A DNA stretch of 22,131 bases, taken from NCBI GenBank assembly GCA_905373085.1, contig CAJPRR010000019.1, positions 1-22,131 of the forward strand, given 5' to 3'. Each line of letters opens with the position of its first letter. The stretch's first letter is position 1. Position numbers and translations under genes: made by a program. Below the pieces are notes generated by a model that did not search any database, was not told the DNA's origin, and saw only the letters and a list, made by a program, of their open reading frames with translations. Positions 15,202 through 21,857 of this stretch are shown here, piece after piece. This DNA comes from an uncultured Selenomonas sp. GTDB taxonomy: Bacteria > Bacillota > Negativicutes > Selenomonadales > Selenomonadaceae.

Positions 15202-17658
15202 TCAGAACGTATAGCGTGCGCCGACCATGATGCTGCGGCCGGGCATGGCTGAACTGCCGATGCCGTTCCAGTCGTTGTACGAGGTCTGATATGCCTCATT
15301 CGTCAGATTGTTTATAGTAAGGTACCCTGTGAGATCGGGGGTGAAGCTGTAGTTGAAATTCCAGTCAAGGACGAGGAACTGACTGTCCGTGAACGCTGTC
15401 GGACTGCATCCCGTATACCAGTTCATCAAGAGTCCCGTATAGATCTTCCCCTTCTCATAGGAGAGATTGAGCGCATAGTGATTTTGCGGACGCAGACGGT
15501 TGATCTGCGTGTTGATGTCGCTGCCGCTCTGGTAGCCCCAGTTCGGGTCGAGCACCCAGCCGGGCTTCGCCATCCACTTGTCCTCCATGTGGGTGTAGGA
15601 TGCGCTCATCGAGAAATGCTTGTCAAAAGCATGGTCGAACGTGATGTTGAACGACTTCTTGTCCTCGCGTGCATTGACCGCCGTACTGGAAAAATCGGCA
15701 TCATCATCATTCCAAATCGGCAGCGTCGCAATCGCATTGCTCATGCGCGTCCAGTCATAGTGAACGGCAAGTGCGGTATGCTGAGAGAACTCCTTGCGCA
15801 CGCCGAGTGTCCACGCATCGCCGCGCTCATCTTTCAACGGGGTCTCAAATACGCCGTCTACTTCTGTGTAGTCGCCCTGGCGCACCGGACGGAGAATCTT
15901 CGTCCAGCCGAAATATGTGCTGAGGGTATCGTCAAATACGTATTCTGTGTTGAGTGCATAGGTGAAGATGTTCATCTTTCCTTTTCCCTGCACATCGTCC
16001 CCTGCAGTAGACGACTCATAGCCTGAGTAGTAGCTGTAGCGGAGTGCGGGAGTAAGATCCCAGTTCGGGGTGATGTGAATCTTGTCCTGCACATAGGCAA
16101 GGACAGAGTCACGAGCCGTATGCGATTCCACGACTCTTCCATTGTTCCGAATGCTTTTCGCATAGTTCTTCGCCTTGTCATAAGTAACGCTCGCGATGAC
16201 ATCGTTCTTGCCTATGGCTCTTGCGTACTGCACTTGAAGACCATGGTTTTCTTCCTCGTACCAACTGGTCGGCTCAGGCGCTTTGCCGCCCGTTTTTTCG
16301 AGCCACTCCTGCACCTTTGCCGGATCGCCGCCCGGGAACGGCGCGAGATGATCGCTGATCCACTGCTTGAGCTGCTCTTTCGTTGCACCTGTCGGGAATT
16401 GTGTGCGATAGTCTTGAACAAGATCGTCGCGTTCCTTATCGCCCCAGACATACTTATCGCGGTTGGAGTAGCGGTGGTTTTGATGATAGAGCCGAACGAA
16501 GCTCTCCATGCGGTTATCTTTATCAAATGTCCATTTTAACTCCCAGTCGTTGTTCTTGAAGCGGCTAAAGGAATTGTACACTTTGCCGTCGAGTGCGTAG
16601 AGGTTCGCATAGCCGGGGTTGCGCGCATCGCCGGCAAGCGTGCGCGCCGGTACCCATTTACCAGTCTTGGGATTGATTCCCCCCTTGAGCGCGTTGTTCG
16701 CATCCAGCTGACCCACGGCAGCGCTGAAGATGATGCGCTCCCAGTCGTCTTGATTCCAATACTTGAGACGCGGCGTTGAGATCGGATAGCCGTCTTTGCC
16801 GCTCTTGTGGTTGTACCAGAATTTGATACTCTGCTCATCGGTCAGATCCTTGTCGATGCGGATATTGACGGCATCTTCCGCCCAGCGCGAGCCGCCGAGC
16901 GTGCCGCTCTTGCCCGTTTCGCCATCGACGTATTCTGTATCGCCACTCAACGTGCGCGTCACCGTGCCGAAATAACGGAAGGTAGGATTCTCGTCGATGG
17001 TACCCGAGAGCGTCAGCGAATAATTATGTTTGTTCCACGAGCCGGTCGAAAGATCAAGGGTTCCCTTGCGTTCGACTGTTCCCTTGCGCGTGATGATGTT
17101 GATGACACCACCCGTCGCATCCGGCCCATACGCCGATGCGCCGGGACCTTTGATGACCTCGATCTTATCGACGCTCTCGATGCCGAGCAGCTGGTCGAGA
17201 TTGACGCCTGTGGATTTGCTGCCCGAAGTACTGTCGTAACCGATGCGCGTACTCGTAAGGTTGTCCACGCGCCGCCCATCGATGAGGATGACGACACGCG
17301 AGTCTCCGTTGATGAGCACGCCGTTGTTGTAGAACTGATATCCATACTCACCGCCGCGGTAGCCTGGGTTCTGGAATGTCACGCCCGGGATGCGCTTGAT
17401 CGCCTCCGTGAGATCCGCGTAGTGACGCTTCTCGATCTCCTCGCGCGTGATGACCTTGACATCACCGCCCGTACGGTAGTAGGATTGCTCCGTCACCGTG
17501 TCGCCGAACTGGTTGATCGTCTGCTCCGCCGTGACTTCGATGCTGTCCAGCGTATAGAATTGCAGATTTTCGTCATGCCCTGCGTGAGCGGGATTTTGCC
17601 CCCCCCATGTGGACAATAATCCGGCAAGAATCGCGCATGTGAGGTGTCGCTTTTTCAT
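15202..17658 (-). CDS. TonB-dependent outer-membrane receptor (probable cobalamin/corrinoid, BtuB-like role)
   Basis: This 818-residue outer-membrane beta-barrel imports a substrate using TonB energy. A signal peptide at 1-26 ends AHA|G. A TonB-box-like LDSIEVTA lies at 37-44. The plug domain follows (VKVITREEIEKRHYADLTEAIKRIPGV, ILIDGRRVDN, then VDKIEVIKGPGASAYGPDATGGVINI). The barrel runs to a C-terminal Phe after GARYT, as needed for BamA insertion. The start is uncertain: AAGGAGG is 11 bases before the chosen ATG and only 2 bases before another ATG at 17667. It is the first gene of the operon, downstream of a cobalamin riboswitch. Finding such a receptor beside T-box-regulated genes marks the host as an outer-membraned Firmicute. 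The substrate is inferred from the riboswitch. Confidence 0.93.
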   Translation of the reverse strand: MKKRHLTCAILAGLLSTWGGQNPAHAGHDENLQFYTLDSIEVTAEQTINQFGDTVTEQSYYRTGGDVKVITREEIEKRHYADLTEAIKRIPGVTFQNPGYRGGEYGYQFYNNGVLINGDSRVVILIDGRRVDNLTSTRIGYDSTSGSKSTGVNLDQLLGIESVDKIEVIKGPGASAYGPDATGGVINIITRKGTVERKGTLDLSTGSWNKHNYSLTLSGTIDENPTFRYFGTVTRTLSGDTEYVDGETGKSGTLGGSRWAEDAVNIRIDKDLTDEQSIKFWYNHKSGKDGYPISTPRLKYWNQDDWERIIFSAAVGQLDANNALKGGINPKTGKWVPARTLAGDARNPGYANLYALDGKVYNSFSRFKNNDWELKWTFDKDNRMESFVRLYHQNHRYSNRDKYVWGDKERDDLVQDYRTQFPTGATKEQLKQWISDHLAPFPGGDPAKVQEWLEKTGGKAPEPTSWYEEENHGLQVQYARAIGKNDVIASVTYDKAKNYAKSIRNNGRVVESHTARDSVLAYVQDKIHITPNWDLTPALRYSYYSGYESSTAGDDVQGKGKMNIFTYALNTEYVFDDTLSTYFGWTKILRPVRQGDYTEVDGVFETPLKDERGDAWTLGVRKEFSQHTALAVHYDWTRMSNAIATLPIWNDDDADFSSTAVNAREDKKSFNITFDHAFDKHFSMSASYTHMEDKWMAKPGWVLDPNWGYQSGSDINTQINRLRPQNHYALNLSYEKGKIYTGLLMNWYTGCSPTAFTDSQFLVLDWNFNYSFTPDLTGYLTINNLTNEAYQTSYNDWNGIGSSAMPGRSIMVGARYTF

Positions 17659-17743
17659 TTCTTTCATTTCCTCCTTGATGAGCGTACGCCCTTCCTTTTT
17701 CCTGCAACGCCTATCCGGCATTGCTGAAAAACTGCATAAAATG

Positions 17744-17846
17744 CACGCACAAACGTCCAATTTATGAACCTTGTGCGCCGCCCTTCATGAAAGTTCGCCA
17801 ATCCGTCTGCGCCCTTTAGGCTTGACTTCTTGGATTTTCATAATAA
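17744..17846 (-). repeat. dispersed structured repeat, copy A (in receptor gene leader)
   Basis: Read on the minus strand it begins TATGAAAATCCAAGAAGTC and carries the core shared with four other copies, then an outer hairpin (CGCACAA 17771-17777 with TTGTGCG 17746-17752). It lies between the riboswitch terminator and the receptor start codon, so it is part of the leader mRNA. Its edge abuts the terminator U-run. The TTGACT within it reads toward the plus strand, antisense to the riboswitch. Confidence 0.8.
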
Positions 17847-17871
17847 AAAAAGCTTTCTCCACGAAGAAAGC
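17843..17871 (-). terminator. riboswitch expression-platform terminator
   Basis: GCTTTCT / AGAAAGC (17865-17871 with 17852-17858) has a TCGTGG loop and is followed by seven U on the minus strand. The loop (17859-17864) is complementary to CCACGA at 17916-17921, just after the aptamer, a plausible antiterminator pairing. Confidence 0.85.
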
Positions 17872-17929
17872 CGCTGTATCATCCCGATATCGTAGTCGGC
17901 TCCCTTTCCCATCGCTCGTGGATCTGCGG

Positions 17930-18105
17930 GGCGCACAAAACAGGCAGTTCTCCTGGCTCGGAATCCTCGCGCGGCTGCGCCTTCCCAGAGATGGCTCCCC
18001 AGTGACCGGATGTTCATCCATGCAGCGTTGCTCTTCCTTACAGTGGCGGGACCGCTCCGGCATTTGACCGGATTCTCTTTTAGAAAACATAGAGAAAAAC
18101 ACCGT
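17930..18105 (-). promoter_or_regulatory. cobalamin riboswitch (AdoCbl class)
   Basis: The minus-strand transcript contains the hallmark elements in order. First comes AGAATCCGGTCAAATGCCGG, then the conserved GGTCCCGCCACTGTAA, then GGTCACTGGGG, and finally GGGAAGGCGC with the B12 box AGCCAGGAGAACTGCC (17943-17958). In the known mechanism, bound cobalamin turns off downstream uptake genes; here a terminator follows at 17843-17871. Edges are approximate. Confidence 0.94.
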
Positions 18106-18184
18106 GTTCTCGGTACAGCGTTTTCTATGCGTCCTAAAGCGTTGTTCAGCACCTGTTTTTTTATGCAATTTTTATTCGCATCTC

Positions 18185-18213
18185 ATTTTATAAGAACTTT
18201 CATCTTTTGTCAA
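18185..18213 (-). promoter_or_regulatory. promoter of riboswitch-controlled uptake operon
   Basis: Minus-strand TTGACA (18208-18213), a 17-base spacer and TAAAAT (18185-18190) closely match the sigma-A consensus. Transcription would begin about 70 bases before the riboswitch. Confidence 0.85.
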
Positions 18214-18239
18214 CGATAGAATAGAGTAATAATTTAAAT

Positions 18240-18282
18240 GAGATTTAATCCCATCGACAGTGTGCCGATGGGATTAAATCTC
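18240..18282. terminator. 17-bp perfect inverted repeat, probable cysK terminator
   Basis: GAGATTTAATCCCATCG (18240-18256) and its perfect complement (18266-18282) are separated by 9 bases; pairing can continue outward with G-T pairs. It lies 56 bases past the cysK stop and just upstream of the uptake-operon promoter. The U-run on the minus side is weak (CATTTAAATTATT), so it may act as a terminator or insulator. Confidence 0.65.
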
Positions 18283-18337
18283 GTTTGAAAAGGAACGATT
18301 TGCTTTTCACGAAAGATTCTAAAGGATGACTTCCATC

Positions 18338-19270
18338 TCAGTCCTTAAAGAGCTCTGTCGAAAGATAGCGGTCGCCCGTGTCGGGCAGGAGAGCTACGAT
18401 CATCTTGCCTTTCGCCTCGGGACGACGTGCGATGCAGGTGGCGGCAGCGAGCGCAGCGCCCGATGAAATGCCGACGAGGATGCCCTCTGCACGCGCGAAC
18501 TGCCTGCTGTAACGGAAAGCGTCGTCGTTCGACACCGTGATGATCTCATCATAGACGCTTGTATCGAGCGTTTCGGGTACGAAGCCCGCGCCGATGCCTT
18601 GGATCTTGTGCGGACCTGCCTTGCCCGCACTCAAGACGGGCGAATTCTCCGGCTCGATGGCGATGACCTTCACGTTTGGATTTTGGCTCTTCAGATATGC
18701 GCCGACGCCTGTGAGCGTGCCGCCCGTGCCGACGCCCGCAAGAAAATAGTCGGCCTTGCCTTCCGTCGCCTCCCAGATTTCAGGCCCCGTCGTCCTCTTG
18801 TGCACGGCGGGATTGGCCCGATTCGTGAATTGCGACGGGATGTAGGAATTCGGTGTTTCCTTCGCAAGTTCCTCCGCCTTCTCGATCGCTCCCTTCATGC
18901 CCTTCACGCCGTCCGTCAAAACAATCTCGGCGCCGTACGCCTTCAAGAGGTTGCGCCGCTCGACGCTCATCGTCTCGGGCATCGTGAGAATGGCACGATA
19001 GCCGCGCGCCGCTGCGACGCTCGCGAGGCCGATGCCCGTGTTGCCGCTCGTCGGTTCAATGATGACAGAGCCGGGCTTCAAATCGCCGTTTTTCTCCGCT
19101 TCCTCGACCATCGCCTGCGCGATGCGGTCCTTGACGCTGCCCGCAGGATTGAAGTACTCAAGCTTCGCGAGGATCGTCGCCTCGACGCCATGCTTCGCGC
19201 TGAAATTCTTCGCGTGCAGGAGCGGCGTGCCGCCGATGAGTTCCGTAATGCTTTCGTATATTTTTGCCAT
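18338..19270 (-). CDS. cysK: cysteine synthase (O-acetylserine sulfhydrylase)
   Basis: This PLP enzyme makes cysteine from O-acetylserine and sulfide. At 310 residues the length is normal. NPAGSVKDR contains the PLP-binding Lys47, TSGNTG (74-79) the substrate loop, and GTGGTLTG the PLP phosphate-binding loop; GISSGAALAAA lies near the C-terminus. The start has GAGGAGG about 7 bases upstream. It is transcribed divergently from an Rrf2-family regulator, and a dyad overlaps its predicted transcription start, so repression by that regulator is likely. It is monocistronic, with a strong hairpin following. CysM or a beta-cyanoalanine synthase are less likely alternatives. Confidence 0.96.
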   Translation of the reverse strand: MAKIYESITELIGGTPLLHAKNFSAKHGVEATILAKLEYFNPAGSVKDRIAQAMVEEAEKNGDLKPGSVIIEPTSGNTGIGLASVAAARGYRAILTMPETMSVERRNLLKAYGAEIVLTDGVKGMKGAIEKAEELAKETPNSYIPSQFTNRANPAVHKRTTGPEIWEATEGKADYFLAGVGTGGTLTGVGAYLKSQNPNVKVIAIEPENSPVLSAGKAGPHKIQGIGAGFVPETLDTSVYDEIITVSNDDAFRYSRQFARAEGILVGISSGAALAAATCIARRPEAKGKMIVALLPDTGDRYLSTELFKD

Positions 19271-19304
19271 GATATGTCCTCCTCAAAATTCAATATATGT
19301 AATT

Positions 19305-19321
19305 CATATCTGTTTGATATG
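19305..19321. promoter_or_regulatory. candidate operator at cysK transcription start
   Basis: CATATC-N5-GATATG is a perfect dyad directly after the -10, overlapping the expected transcription start. The outer TGTAAT and ATTACA extend the symmetry. A related sequence (ACATAT-N8-TATGA) is found before the divergent rrf2 gene. Confidence 0.55.
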
Positions 19322-19325
19322 TTAT

Positions 19326-19354
19326 ATATTACATCGTTTTTCCTAGCGTGTCAA
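19326..19354 (-). promoter_or_regulatory. cysK promoter
   Basis: Minus-strand TTGACA (19349-19354) has a perfect -35, a 17-base spacer, and TAATAT (19326-19331). Confidence 0.8.
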
Positions 19355-19451
19355 TAGGCTTTTTGAAAAATTGTGCGCAGCAGCGAAGCCTCACGCTTGC
19401 CGCCCGCACCGTCACAAGCACGAAACTCTGCGTCGCCACTGCGTCTCCCGA

Positions 19452-19502
19452 GCGCTTCCTTAGGGATGCACGAATAAATGCAGCGCTTCCCCAAGGAAGT
19501 GC
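19452..19502. other. imperfect 14-bp inverted repeat in cysK-rrf2 intergenic region
   Basis: GCGCTTCCTTAGGG (19452-19465) pairs with CCCCAAGGAAGTGC (19489-19502) at 12 of 14 positions, with a 23-base loop that repeats ATGCA and GCGCTT. No U-run follows. The surrounding 19357-19545 is GC-rich with open frames on both strands, but I recognise no gene; it may be a degenerate repeat element. Confidence 0.5.
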
Positions 19503-19563
19503 ACGGCAGAAAACATATTTCATTGCTATGTAATTAACAAATTTGCGATTTCCCTATAAGCTA

Positions 19564-19668
19564 CACGCACAAACGTCCACTTTGTGGACAAAAGTGCGCC
19601 GCCCTTACAGAAACCTAGCCAATCAGTCTGCGCCCTTCGGGCTTGACTTCTTGGGGTTTCATGGTAAT
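19564..19668 (-). repeat. dispersed structured repeat, copy B (upstream of rrf2)
   Basis: On the minus strand the core begins CATGAAACCCCAAGAAGTC and closes with GGTTTC, so GAAACC (19655-19660 complement) pairs with GGTTTC (19610-19615 complement). The outer hairpin is CGCAC-TTTT-GTCCAC-AAA-GTGGAC-GTTT-GTGCG (19566-19598). On the plus strand its TTGACT, with a TAATAT just beyond the edge, forms the likely rrf2 promoter. Confidence 0.85.
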
Positions 19669-19670
19669 AT
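19643..19670 (+). promoter_or_regulatory. rrf2 promoter formed by repeat copy B
   Basis: TTGACT (19643-19648), a 16-base spacer and TAATAT (19665-19670). The -35 is inside the repeat and the -10 straddles its edge. It lies 40 bases before the regulator's start codon. Confidence 0.6.
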
Positions 19671-19674
19671 AAAT

Positions 19675-19693
19675 ACATATATAAACTGTATGA
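19675..19693. promoter_or_regulatory. candidate operator upstream of rrf2
   Basis: ATACA-N9-TGTAT is a dyad just downstream of the -10. It shares 13 of 19 positions with the cysK site in the order ACATAT...TATGA. This suggests the regulator controls both divergent promoters, including its own. Confidence 0.45.
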
Positions 19694-19709
19694 AAAGAGG
19701 TATAACCTT

Positions 19710-20156
19710 ATGAAAATTTCCGCCAAAGGGCGCTACGGATTGGCTGCCATGGCGTTTCTCGCGCGAATCGGCCAAGCGAACAGCCCGACGACGATCCTCA
19801 CGATCTCTGAAAACCTCGGCATATCCAAGATCTACCTGGAGCAGGTCTTCTCCCTTCTGAAGCACGCGCGGCTCGTGAACTCAAGCAAAGGTTCGCAAGG
19901 CGGCTACCATCTCGCTCGCGCGGCGCAGGAAATCACGGCGTGGGACGTGCTCGCCGCCATCGAGCTGCCGCTGACGGAAAAGGCCGGTCCTGCGACGAGA
20001 GATGCACAGGAGGATCTTGAGCAGGCGTTGACGAACTGCGTCTACAATCCTCTGGATGCCGCCATACGAAAAGCGCTTCAAGGCGTGAACCTCTGCTCCA
20101 TCCTCGAAGAGGCTGACCGACAAAAGTCTGAGGAAAACATCATGTATTTTATCTAA
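19710..20156 (+). CDS. Rrf2-family transcriptional regulator (CymR-like)
   Basis: This 148-residue winged-helix DNA-binding protein starts MKISAKGRYGLAAMAFLA and shows the family pattern ISENLGISKIYLEQVFSLL (~32-50) and NSSKGSQGGYHLAR (~57-70). It lacks the three-Cys cluster of IscR; only two Cys (in TNCVYNP and NLCSIL) are present, so an Fe-S sensor of the usual type is unlikely. CymR, a cysteine-metabolism repressor acting with CysK, is the closest known role given the divergent cysK, the shared operator-like dyads and the downstream YezD gene. That is inference. The start has AGAGG about 9 bases upstream. Confidence 0.9.
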   Translation: MKISAKGRYGLAAMAFLARIGQANSPTTILTISENLGISKIYLEQVFSLLKHARLVNSSKGSQGGYHLARAAQEITAWDVLAAIELPLTEKAGPATRDAQEDLEQALTNCVYNPLDAAIRKALQGVNLCSILEEADRQKSEENIMYFI

Positions 20157-20158
20157 GC

Positions 20159-20176
20159 GGAAAAACCTCTTTTTCC
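20159..20176 (+). terminator. weak hairpin after rrf2
   Basis: GGAAAAA-CCTC-TTTTTCC directly follows the rrf2 stop. It is mostly A-T paired with no separate U-run, so termination would be weak. Confidence 0.3.
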
Positions 20177-20263
20177 ATTCAAGGATATTCGGCATTTCTC
20201 TATCAGCTGCTTTCCTTTATCTTCCATTGTTTTTAGGACTTTTCAGCAGGAAACAGAAAAACC

Positions 20264-20291
20264 TTGCAATTTTCGTCTGATGGTGTATAAT
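20264..20291 (+). promoter_or_regulatory. promoter of YezD-family gene
   Basis: TTGCAA (20264-20269), a 16-base spacer and a perfect TATAAT (20286-20291) lie about 100 bases before the small gene, leaving a leader of roughly 100 nt. Confidence 0.75.
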
Positions 20292-20296
20292 GAGCA

Positions 20297-20398
20297 AAGG
20301 ATTCGGAAGGATGATATTTCGTTCTTCCTGTTTTGTTTCAAGGAAGTCCTGCTCAAATGGATTTCCAGTACGGTTGCAACACCGCTGGAGGGATTTTT
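20297..20398 (+). promoter_or_regulatory. structured leader of YezD-family gene, candidate regulatory RNA
   Basis: Three possible hairpins fill the leader. The first is GGAAG/CTTCC (20305-20309 with 20324-20328). The second is GGAAGTCC/GGATTTCC (20342-20349 with 20359-20366). The third is CCAG-TA-CGGT with ACCG-CTGG (20365-20374 with 20381-20388). The third includes the first bases of the ribosome binding site GGAGG (20387-20391) and shares bases 20365-20366 with the second, so the two are partly exclusive. I recognise no known riboswitch. Confidence 0.45.
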
Positions 20399-20629
20399 AT
20401 GACGATTGACAATGTCACCGTCATCATCGAGAGCGGCGCTCTTTCCGCCAAGGAAGCGGAGCGCTACATCCGTAAAATCCAAAGGCACTCGAAAGGTCGC
20501 ACGCTCAAGCGTGTTTCATTCAGGTTGGCTGACGGGCATTTGGATTTGCGCTATGCGTTCGAGGGCATCCCCTTCGAGCGCATCCGCCGCATCTCGCATG
20601 AGACGCCAAAAGAGCGCAAGGCTGTCTGA
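20399..20629 (+). CDS. YezD-family (DUF2292) small protein
   Basis: The 76-residue soluble protein starts MTIDNVTVIIESGALSAKEA and contains RYIRKIQRHSKGRTLKRVSF. The ATG is chosen by GGAGG at 7 bases; an upstream in-frame TTG would only translate leader sequence. The pattern of a short helix-rich basic protein ending near the EGIPFERI region fits the YezD/DUF2292 group, which in Firmicutes often lies near cysteine or methionine genes; its biochemical function is not known to me. The neighbours here (Rrf2 regulator, cysK) agree with a sulfur-related role. A strong bidirectional terminator follows. Confidence 0.8.
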   Translation: MTIDNVTVIIESGALSAKEAERYIRKIQRHSKGRTLKRVSFRLADGHLDLRYAFEGIPFERIRRISHETPKERKAV

Positions 20630-20647
20630 CCGCCGCCGAATCGCACG

Positions 20648-20686
20648 AAAAAAGCCGCTGTCGGGGAAACCCGACAGCGGCTTTTT
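20648..20686. terminator. bidirectional intrinsic terminator
   Basis: GCCGCTGTCGGG-GAAA-CCCGACAGCGGC is a perfect 12-bp stem flanked by six A on the left and five T on the right, so it serves both convergent transcripts (YezD gene on plus, SemiSWEET gene on minus). Confidence 0.95.
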
Positions 20687-20755
20687 CATTGCATTCATTC
20701 CCTCATTGCCGAAGGCCGCTCAATCGTCCACGCCGACCATGACGGAAATCGCCGT

Positions 20756-21091
20756 TCAAAAGAGCGCAGTCAGAGCGGTGGTCAGACCGAAGACAATTCC
20801 CGGAGCGTTGGCGATGACGATCGGCCAATCGCGCTGCTGCTTGAAAAAGCCGTACGTCACCCAGATCGTGCAGTTGATGAACGCGACGGAAGGCTGGATC
20901 CAATCGCCCGGGTGGCCGGACAAATTGCCGACGATCTGCGGGATATAGGAGACGTACATGCACACGGACAGAACGGAGCCGAGCGTTCCAACGACCTGCA
21001 TCTTGTCCTTCACGGCCTCTTTCCCAAGGTCAGCAACCCTCTCCTTCACATGCTCCGCTTCGGCTTCCATTTTTTTCAGCGGTGTTTCCAT
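20756..21091 (-). CDS. SemiSWEET-type sugar transporter (MtN3/PQ-loop family)
   Basis: This 111-residue membrane protein has three predicted helices: about 32-55 (GTLGSVLSVCMYVSYIPQI), 64-84 and 90-111. The PQ motif lies in SYIPQIVGNLSG; INCTIWVTYGFFK and ANAPGIVFGL carry the Trp and Asn residues typical of the sugar-binding site. Known SemiSWEETs are ~85-100 residues and work as dimers moving mono- or disaccharides. An extra charged N-terminal helix (~30 residues, METPLKKMEAEAEHVKERV) is longer than usual. The start has AGGAAGG about 10 bases upstream, a little far; an internal Met31 start would give a minimal SemiSWEET but lacks an obvious ribosome site. The substrate is unknown. Confidence 0.88.
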   Translation of the reverse strand: METPLKKMEAEAEHVKERVADLGKEAVKDKMQVVGTLGSVLSVCMYVSYIPQIVGNLSGHPGDWIQPSVAFINCTIWVTYGFFKQQRDWPIVIANAPGIVFGLTTALTALF

Positions 21092-21203
21092 AAGTAAACT
21101 TCCTTCCTAAAATAATACAAGCATCATCTCTTCGCTCATACTAAGAAAATTCCCGCCAAAAGTCAAGAAACAATCTCAAAATCTTTCGATTTGTATTTTA
21201 TTT

Positions 21204-21231
21204 ATTCTAGCGTGAAAATCCAAGCGCTCAA
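21204..21231 (-). promoter_or_regulatory. SemiSWEET promoter formed by repeat copy C
   Basis: Minus-strand TTGAGC (21226-21231), a 16-base spacer and TAGAAT (21204-21209, five of six consensus bases). The -35 lies within the repeat and the -10 at its edge, 113 bases before the start codon. The stretch 21092-21203 shows nothing else. Confidence 0.55.
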
Positions 21232-21266
21232 GACCGACGGGCGCAGACCGATTGGCAAACTTTCAT
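21211..21266 (+). repeat. dispersed structured repeat, copy C (core only)
   Basis: The core starts CGTGAAAATCCAAGCGCTC and ends ACTTTCAT, with GTGAAA (21212-21217) able to pair with TTTCAT (21261-21266) and CCAA with TTGG. The outer hairpin seen in other copies is missing. The right edge touches the stop codon of the exported-protein gene. Confidence 0.7.
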
Positions 21267-21808
21267 CAGCCGAAAATGACCTGATGCACGCCAATCTCCT
21301 CGATCAGACCCGCCTCATCCACCGTGAAACTCACGCTTCTCGCCTCATCGAACCAATATACATGCTTCGAACTGCTGTTCGATGCCTCGCCCTTGCCGTA
21401 CATCGCTTCAACCTCCTCGAAGGCGTCTCCGACGCGAAAGCCCGACGGCGTACAAAACTCCGTACTCCTGCATTCGATGAAAACGACGGGCGCCTCGCCC
21501 GGCGGGCGCCGGTCGCTGTTCTGCATCTCGCCGCAGAACGTGACGCCGGGATACTTGTAATATACGAGACGGAAGGATTCGATTGCTTTTTCCTCCTCGT
21601 CGAAACCGCTGCCTAAAAAATCCTCAGCATATTGAAGCGGCATTCCGACGCCAAACTCGATCACGCCCGCCCCGTCTCCGCCTACAGTGTCAAAGAGCAG
21701 CCGCCATTCGGAATCGGGCATCGTATGCGCGCTCGCCGTACCGCCGCCGAAGACGAGAGCGACGAGCAGCAGCGCACCGCAGAAAACGGTCTGGAACAGA
21801 TGCTTCAT
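21266..21808 (-). CDS. exported protein of unknown function
   Basis: The 180-residue product has a clear signal peptide (hydrophobic run FCGALLLVALVFGG, cleavage likely at ASA|H, residue 27), so the mature part is periplasmic or secreted. I do not recognise the family with certainty. Two segments, GVIEFGVGMPLQYAEDFLGSG and GFRVGDAFEEVEAMYGKGE, look like the helix-plus-glycine pattern of small SmpA/BamE-like or DUF4309-like domains, which is only a suggestion. Two Cys in the mature part (TFCGEM, ECRSTEFC gives more) could form disulfides. AAGGAGG lies 8 bases before the start. A repeat element lies on each side: copy D before the start and copy C touching the stop. Confidence 0.8.
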   Translation of the reverse strand: MKHLFQTVFCGALLLVALVFGGGTASAHTMPDSEWRLLFDTVGGDGAGVIEFGVGMPLQYAEDFLGSGFDEEEKAIESFRLVYYKYPGVTFCGEMQNSDRRPPGEAPVVFIECRSTEFCTPSGFRVGDAFEEVEAMYGKGEASNSSSKHVYWFDEARSVSFTVDEAGLIEEIGVHQVIFG

Positions 21809-21857
21809 TTTTCAAAACCTCCTTTAGAAATCACTCAATACAGGCAAGATGCCGAGT

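Noticed and set aside
19329..19533. Overlapping ~60-codon frames on both strands between cysK and rrf2
   Set aside because: No ribosome binding sites; the minus-strand frame would run into the cysK promoter; composition is not gene-like.
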